Of a DNA stretch of 64,000 nt, positions 59,658 through 64,000 are shown in pieces (the stretch's first letter is position 1; each line of letters opens with the position of its first letter). The stretch covers positions 186,001 through 250,000 of the forward strand of contig JAWVEY010000003.1 of NCBI GenBank assembly GCA_033856515.1. Reading direction: 5' to 3'. The notes under the pieces were generated by a model that was not told the origin of the DNA, did no database searches, and worked only from the letters and a program-made list of their open reading frames with translations. A program made the translations under genes and the position numbers. Source of the stretch: JALZKA01 sp033856515. Its GTDB lineage: Bacteria > Actinomycetota > Thermoleophilia > Solirubrobacterales > 70-9.

Positions 59658-60326
59658 CTACCCGGCCTCGTGGGCGGGCTCGGGCTCTGCGTCTTCGCCC
59701 TGCTCCTCGTCCGGGTCGAACGGCGTGAAGCTCGTGCCCTCGCGCAGCGCTCGCATGGCGCCCTTCCGTTGTTCGCGCTCAGTCCGGTCGAGGATGAGCA
59801 CGCCGTCGAGGTGATCGATCTCGTGCTGGAGAACGCGGGCCTCGAGGCCCGACGCTTCAATCAGGATCGGCTCGCCCGCGATGTTCGCTCCCGAGACCCT
59901 CACGTGAAGGGGCCGTTCGACGTCGACCACGACGCGCGGCAGGGACAGGCATCCCTCGGCGGCCGTGGCGAGATCGCCAGAGCGCCACTCGATCACCGGG
60001 TTTGCGAGCGCCGTGGGCGTCGCGTCCGGGCCCGCTTGGAACACGAGCAGGCGCCGGAGCGCCCCAAGCTGCGTTGCAGCCAGGCCCACCCCCATCGCGT
60101 CGCGCATGATCGCGACCATGTGGTCTGCCTCCTCGCGAAGCGCAGGGCCGAACTCGCGGACCTCGGATGCCTTCGAGCGCAGAACCGGATCGCCATAGAC
60201 GACCACCTCGGCCAGGGCCTCGTCGCGGCGGCGAAGCTCCTCCTCGGTCGGCTCGTCCGGCGCTGCATCGCCCTCAATGGGGCCTTCGACCGGCTCGTCC
60301 GGATCGATGTTCTCGTGCTCGCTCAC
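59658..60326 (-). CDS. def: peptide deformylase with acidic extensions
   Basis: A 222-residue deformylase that removes N-formyl groups from new proteins. The three family boxes are present: GVGLAATQLG (79-88), EGCLSLP (124-130, metal ligand Cys126) and QHEIDHLDG (167-175, metal His168 and His172, catalytic Glu169). An acidic N-terminal tail (about 38 residues) and an acidic C-terminal tail (about 30) exceed the usual length of 150-190. Coupled function with fmt next door. Confidence 0.95.
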   Translation of the reverse strand: MSEHENIDPDEPVEGPIEGDAAPDEPTEEELRRRDEALAEVVVYGDPVLRSKASEVREFGPALREEADHMVAIMRDAMGVGLAATQLGALRRLLVFQAGPDATPTALANPVIEWRSGDLATAAEGCLSLPRVVVDVERPLHVRVSGANIAGEPILIEASGLEARVLQHEIDHLDGVLILDRTEREQRKGAMRALREGTSFTPFDPDEEQGEDAEPEPAHEAG

Positions 60327-60349
60327 GTCGCCGCGAGTGTAAATGCTGC

Positions 60350-62500
60350 CTACTGCGGATCCACGTCGACGGAGAGCTGAACGTTGCGCATCACCTTCGA
60401 GGCGATTGCACCGTCCACCGCCTCGCGCACCGCATCCACGGTCTCACCGCGGTCAGCGGCCTTAACCAGCACCTGGCGCCTCTCGCGGTCACGCAGGCGG
60501 AATCGCGGCGCGGGGCCAAGGAGGGTCGCATCGCGAGGCAGCAGCGGACGCAGGCGGGCGGCGGTCTGGCGCGCTGCGTTCTCGGCCGCCTGCGCCTCCT
60601 TCGCGGCCATCTCGACTCGGACGAGCGTCGCGAAAGGCGGATATGAGAGCTCCCGGCGCCGTTCGATCTCGCCGGCCAGAAACCCGGCCGCATCGTGATC
60701 CGCAGCGCGCCGGATGGCCTCCGCCTCCGGCGCCAGGGTCTGAACCAGGACCCGGCCGGCGCCTCCCCGCCCGCTACGTCCGGCCAGTTGGGACACCAGG
60801 GCGAACGTCCGCTCCTCGGCGCGAAAGTCCGGGAAGCGAAGGCTTGAATCGGCGTCGACCACCACCGAGAGGACGACATCAGGGAAGTCGTGGCCCTTCG
60901 CGACCATCTGCGTGCCAATCAGAACGGCGGCCTCGGCGCGGTCGAACTCGGCCAGGATCGCCGCGTGGGCGCCCCTCCGTGAAGCGGCGTCCGAGTCGAG
61001 CCTGAGCACCCGCACGGGCGCGACCAGCTCAGCGACGATCTCGGCAACCCTTTCCGAGCCCGCGCCATGACGCGCGATCGAAACGGATGCGCACTCAGGG
61101 CAGGCCTCCGGCACGCCCTCGGTGTGGCCGCAGTGGTGACAGCGCATCGTGTCGCCGGCCCGGTGGAGTACGAGCGAGACGTCGCAGTTCGGGCAGTACC
61201 AAGCGTGCCCGCATACGCGGCAGTCGAGAAACGGCGACCAGCCGCGCCGGGGCACCATGACGATCGCCTTCCCGCCTTCCTGGGCAAGCCGGGACAGCGC
61301 CTCGCGGGTCCGGGCGTGGAGCGGCCCCTCGCGCCCGTCACGCTCGCGCATGTCGAGAACCTCGATCCCCGGCATCGGCGAGCCGTCGGCACGCTCAGCG
61401 AGCTCGACCCGCTCCAGCCGCTCCCAGCTCTCGGGCCGTGGAGTCGCGGTGCCCGCCACCAACATCGCCTGCTCTGAGTGGGCGCGGTGCGCGGCCACAT
61501 CGCGCGCGTCGTATCTCGGGTCCGACTCCTGCTTGTAGGAAGAGTCGTGCTCCTCGTCGACGACGATGAGGCCCAGCCCCTCGACGGGCGCAAACACGGC
61601 CGAGCGCGGGCCGACGCACACACGTGCCTCGCCGCGGCGGACGCGAAGCCACTCGTCGCGGCGCTCTCCCGCGCTCAACCCGGAGTGAAGGACGGCGACC
61701 CGGTCGCCGAACCGCGCCTCGAACCTCGACACCGTCTGCGGCGTGAGCCCGATCTCCGGAACCAGGACGATCACACCCCGCCCTCGCTCCAGCGCGGCCT
61801 CGGTGGCGGTCAGGTACACCTCGGTCTTGCCCGACCCCGTCACGCCGTGAAGGAGAAGCTCGCCACCTGGCCCGTCGAGGCCCGCCGTGATCCGGTCCAG
61901 AGCAGCCTGCTGCGGAGGTGTGAGGACCGGGCGCTCGCCGCGGGCTCCGACCGAAATGGACACGGGCCGGCGCGAGACCTCTTCCGCTGAGAGCTCGACG
62001 AGGCCGCGCGCCTCGAGTCGCTTCAGCGAGTCGCGATCGGCCCCGGCCGCAACAGGCCCGTCCGCGGCCGCCAGGCGCTCCAGTGCCCCGCGCTGCTTCG
62101 GCCCCAGCCGCTCAGACCCGCCTAGCGCTGCGCGCCCCTCGGGCGTAAGCGTTGCCCGGAGCTCCGTTCGCGCGCCGATTCCCTTGCCCCTTCCGGGAGG
62201 CAGCACAAGTTCCAAGCCGCGGGAGCGCGTTGAGCAGTACTCCCTCGCAACCCACAGTCCAAGGTCGACAAGGCCGGGCGGAAGCGGGCCGCCAAGTGCG
62301 GCAATCGGCTCGGCCAGCCGTTCCTCAGGAAGGTCCGATGTCTCGGCGAGGGCGACCACGACGCCGCGCAAGCGCTGGCGGCCGAACGGCACGAGCAGCA
62401 GGCTTCCCACGCCTACATCCGCGAATCGCTCGCCCAGCTTGTAGTCGAACGGCCCCCGCAGGGCGCGCGCGGTCGTGAGGGGTTCGACCTTGGCGATCAC
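60350..62500 (-). CDS. priA: primosomal protein N' (replication restart helicase PriA)
   Basis: A 716-residue helicase. The N-terminal 3'-DNA-binding domain is at about 1-95. Walker A is GVTGSGKTEVYL, and the DEEH box is VDEEHDSSYKQ. Eight Cys for two zincs are in CRVCGHAWYCPNCDVSL and CHHCGHTEGVPEACPEC. The helicase C part has QLAGRSGRGGAGRVLVQT. It reloads the replisome at repaired forks. It begins the run priA-def-fmt-rsmB-Zn ribbon-rpe, an order seen in many bacteria. Confidence 0.95.
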   Translation of the reverse strand: MIAKVEPLTTARALRGPFDYKLGERFADVGVGSLLLVPFGRQRLRGVVVALAETSDLPEERLAEPIAALGGPLPPGLVDLGLWVAREYCSTRSRGLELVLPPGRGKGIGARTELRATLTPEGRAALGGSERLGPKQRGALERLAAADGPVAAGADRDSLKRLEARGLVELSAEEVSRRPVSISVGARGERPVLTPPQQAALDRITAGLDGPGGELLLHGVTGSGKTEVYLTATEAALERGRGVIVLVPEIGLTPQTVSRFEARFGDRVAVLHSGLSAGERRDEWLRVRRGEARVCVGPRSAVFAPVEGLGLIVVDEEHDSSYKQESDPRYDARDVAAHRAHSEQAMLVAGTATPRPESWERLERVELAERADGSPMPGIEVLDMRERDGREGPLHARTREALSRLAQEGGKAIVMVPRRGWSPFLDCRVCGHAWYCPNCDVSLVLHRAGDTMRCHHCGHTEGVPEACPECASVSIARHGAGSERVAEIVAELVAPVRVLRLDSDAASRRGAHAAILAEFDRAEAAVLIGTQMVAKGHDFPDVVLSVVVDADSSLRFPDFRAEERTFALVSQLAGRSGRGGAGRVLVQTLAPEAEAIRRAADHDAAGFLAGEIERRRELSYPPFATLVRVEMAAKEAQAAENAARQTAARLRPLLPRDATLLGPAPRFRLRDRERRQVLVKAADRGETVDAVREAVDGAIASKVMRNVQLSVDVDPQ

Positions 62501-62543
62501 CCCTCCAAGCTATTCGGCTCTGCGTAGATGTAATCTCCGGGCC

Positions 62544-63101
62544 GTGGCACCCAAGCTTGGACCCGGAGAACGCGTTCTCTTCGAGGGGCATCCCTCGTGG
62601 CGCTCGATCGTCGACTTCTATCTCAAGGGCCTCCTCGCGACCGCGGTCATCTGCTTCCTGGTCGCGATCGTCACGGAGGTCGCCGACGAGCGGAACGACA
62701 GCCTTGTCGTCATCCTGGCGATCGTCGGTGTCGGCGTGACCGTCCTGGTCGGCTTCATCAAGCGGGTGGCGACCAGCTACACCATCACCAACCGCCGCCT
62801 CCATATCAAGAAGGGGATCGTCTCGCGGACGATCCAGGAGACCCGCCTCGAGCGCGTCCAGAACGTGAACGTCACCCAGGGCGTGATCCAGCGGCTCTTC
62901 CAGATCGGCGACGTCGACTTCGATACCGCCGCCGGCGACGACTACAACTTCATCTTCGCGGGCGTTGCGGAGCCGCAGGATGTCGTCGAGAAGGTCGACG
63001 AAGCGACCCGCTCACTCCACCAGCCAAGCGGACCCAGTGGCCTGGGCGACGAGCAGCACGGCTACCAGCCGCCACCGCCTGAACCTCCCCCCGCGCAATA
63101 G
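62544..63101 (+). CDS. membrane protein with bacterial PH domain (YdbS-like)
   Basis: A 185-residue protein. It begins PGERVLFEGHPSWRSI; two transmembrane helices lie at about residues 24-65 (GLLATAVICFLVAIVTEV, LVVILAIVGVGVTVLVGFI). The bPH2 domain follows (SYTITNRRLHIKKGIVSRTIQETRLERVQNVNV). The C-terminal tail is Pro-rich. GTG 62544 gives the family start; the longer frame from 62475 adds an unlikely tail. Function unknown. It converges on metK. Confidence 0.85.
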   Translation: MAPKLGPGERVLFEGHPSWRSIVDFYLKGLLATAVICFLVAIVTEVADERNDSLVVILAIVGVGVTVLVGFIKRVATSYTITNRRLHIKKGIVSRTIQETRLERVQNVNVTQGVIQRLFQIGDVDFDTAAGDDYNFIFAGVAEPQDVVEKVDEATRSLHQPSGPSGLGDEQHGYQPPPPEPPPAQ

Positions 63102-63110
63102 CGCTTCGGG

Positions 63111-64000
63111 CTAAGCGACTGCCTCTGCGCCTGCGGATGCACGCAGCGCCTCGGCCTTGTCCGTCGCCTCCCAGGTGAAGTTGCCATCCTCGCGGCCGAA
63201 ATGGCCGTACGCGGCGGTCGGCTGGTAGATCGGGCGATGGAGGTCAAGCGCCTCGCGAAAGGCGCCGGGCCTCAGGTCGAAGTGCTCCAGCACGAGATCG
63301 TTGATCCGCGCGCGGGGGATCTTGCCGGTCCCGAAGTCTTCGACCATTACCGAGACCGGGTGGGCGACGCCGATCGCGTAGGCAACCTGGACCTCGCAGC
63401 GGTCCGCCAGCTCGGCGGCGACGATGTTCTTGGCCACGTGGCGCGCGGCGTAAGCGGCCGAGCGGTCCACCTTGGATGGATCCTTGCCCGAGAAGGCACC
63501 ACCGCCGTGGCGAGCCATGCCCCCGTAGGTGTCGACGATGATCTTGCGACCGGTCAGCCCCGCATCGCCGACCGGGCCGCCGATCACGAACCGCCCCGTC
63601 GGGTTGATGAGGAGGTTCTGGTGCGTGTTGAGGTCGGCCGCGTCGTACATATCGGCGGGCAGGACGGGCTGAATCACGGACTCCCACAGATCGTTGCGGA
63701 TCTGGTCGATGTCGATGCCGTCCTCGTGCTGCGTCGAGATCAGGACCTTCTCGATGCCGACGGGGCGGCCGTCCTGGTACCGCACGGTGACCTGGGTCTT
63801 TCCGTCGGGGCGCAGATATGCGACGTCGCCGTCGTGGCGGACCTTGGCGAGGCGGCGAGCAAGCTGGTGCGCGAGCGAGATCGGCATCGGCATCAGTTCG
63901 GGCGTCTCGTTCGAGGCGTACCCGAACATCATCCCCTGGTCGCCTGCGCCGGCTACATCGGCATCGTCACCCTCGGACTCAACCTCGTCGTCGCGCTGCT
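63111..64000 (-). CDS. metK: S-adenosylmethionine synthetase (5' end off window)
   Basis: 296 codons are visible; the N-terminus lies beyond the window. The frame passes GAGDQGMMFGYASNETPELMP, the catalytic Asp-containing loop, and continues with RPDGKTQVTVRY, GGPVGDAGLTGRKI and GGGAFSGKDPSKVDRSAAYAARH, all diagnostic of MetK. It makes SAM from methionine and ATP. The open frame upstream of ATG 63932 encodes the conserved GAGDQG, showing that the true start is farther upstream. Any SAM riboswitch cannot be seen. Confidence 0.96.
   Translation of the reverse strand, partial: QRDDEVESEGDDADVAGAGDQGMMFGYASNETPELMPMPISLAHQLARRLAKVRHDGDVAYLRPDGKTQVTVRYQDGRPVGIEKVLISTQHEDGIDIDQIRNDLWESVIQPVLPADMYDAADLNTHQNLLINPTGRFVIGGPVGDAGLTGRKIIVDTYGGMARHGGGAFSGKDPSKVDRSAAYAARHVAKNIVAAELADRCEVQVAYAIGVAHPVSVMVEDFGTGKIPRARINDLVLEHFDLRPGAFREALDLHRPIYQPTAAYGHFGREDGNFTWEATDKAEALRASAGAEAVA

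Overview
The window is a high-GC chromosomal segment from an actinomycete. The class Thermoleophilia (order Solirubrobacterales or a close relative) is the most likely source. The support is: very high GC; many GTG and TTG starts with 1-8 nt stop/start overlaps; a WhiG/FliA-type sigma factor; a SepIVA-like DivIVA protein near coaD/rsmD/recG; the YceD-rpmF-plsX-acpP-rnc-smc-ftsY order; and secreted proteins carrying the short SNVTATIALFVAL-type signal anchor and the C-terminal 'surface' module that I associate with this class. The assignment is inferred from gene content, not from rRNA, which is absent here. No CRISPR array, insertion sequence, prophage or rRNA operon was seen.

Layout. 1-1272: 5'-proximal part of a secreted P-domain/thrombospondin type 3 repeat protein, then tRNA-Cys. 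1567-6605: accessory genes (small acidic protein, alpha/beta hydrolase, PfkB kinase with class II aldolase, secreted LVIVD-like propeller, hemerythrin). 6691-9484: PAS-GAF-LuxR regulator coupled to an unknown duplicated-domain protein, then tRNA-Gly. 9610-14922: secreted subtilase, crotonase, RNase HI, an EF-G-like GTPase with altered G motifs. 14952-21555: WhiG-type sigma factor, XerD, L,D-transpeptidase, epimerase-plsC-ilvD. 21582-27273: secreted protein, thiD, dprA-comM, yraN, rnhB, lepB. 27362-30698: rplS-trmD-khpA-rpsP-ffh (read ffh first), lacking rimM. 30731-34285: small secreted operon and a large ATP-dependent LuxR regulator. 34282-40465: ftsY, smc, rnc, acpP, plsX, rpmF, DUF177. 40528-48100: methyltransferase, sepIVA, coaD-rsmD-recG, GST-like, FakA-like, metallophosphatase, rpmB. 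48164-53074: secreted protein and the complete riboflavin operon ribD-ribE-ribBA-ribH. 53258-56461: flippase and K+/H+ antiporter. 56499-62500: rpe, zinc ribbon, rsmB, fmt, def, priA. 62544-64000: PH-domain protein and partial metK.

Most genes are housekeeping: translation and its maturation, secretion (ffh, ftsY, lepB), DNA uptake/recombination/replication restart (dprA, comM, recG, priA, xerD), lipid synthesis (plsX, acpP, plsC) and cofactors (riboflavin, CoA, SAM, thiamine). The gene-encoding potential is nearly saturated; no gene-free stretch exceeds 300 bases.

The most unusual signals are: (1) three copies of a conserved roughly 33-nt leader at 40480-40518, 45701-45754 and 53074-53121, each holding a short open frame of the type M-x-x-F-R-x-E and a hairpin whose stem shows compensatory changes; one copy starts at what looks like a leaderless promoter and is stop/start coupled to ribD; (2) an SMC protein with complete ATPase heads but only about 370 residues between them and no recognisable hinge; (3) an RNase III whose metal-binding residues are partly lost; (4) a 25-bp palindrome present once between genes and once in frame inside rsmB; (5) ribosomal protein L19 with a 115-residue acidic tail.
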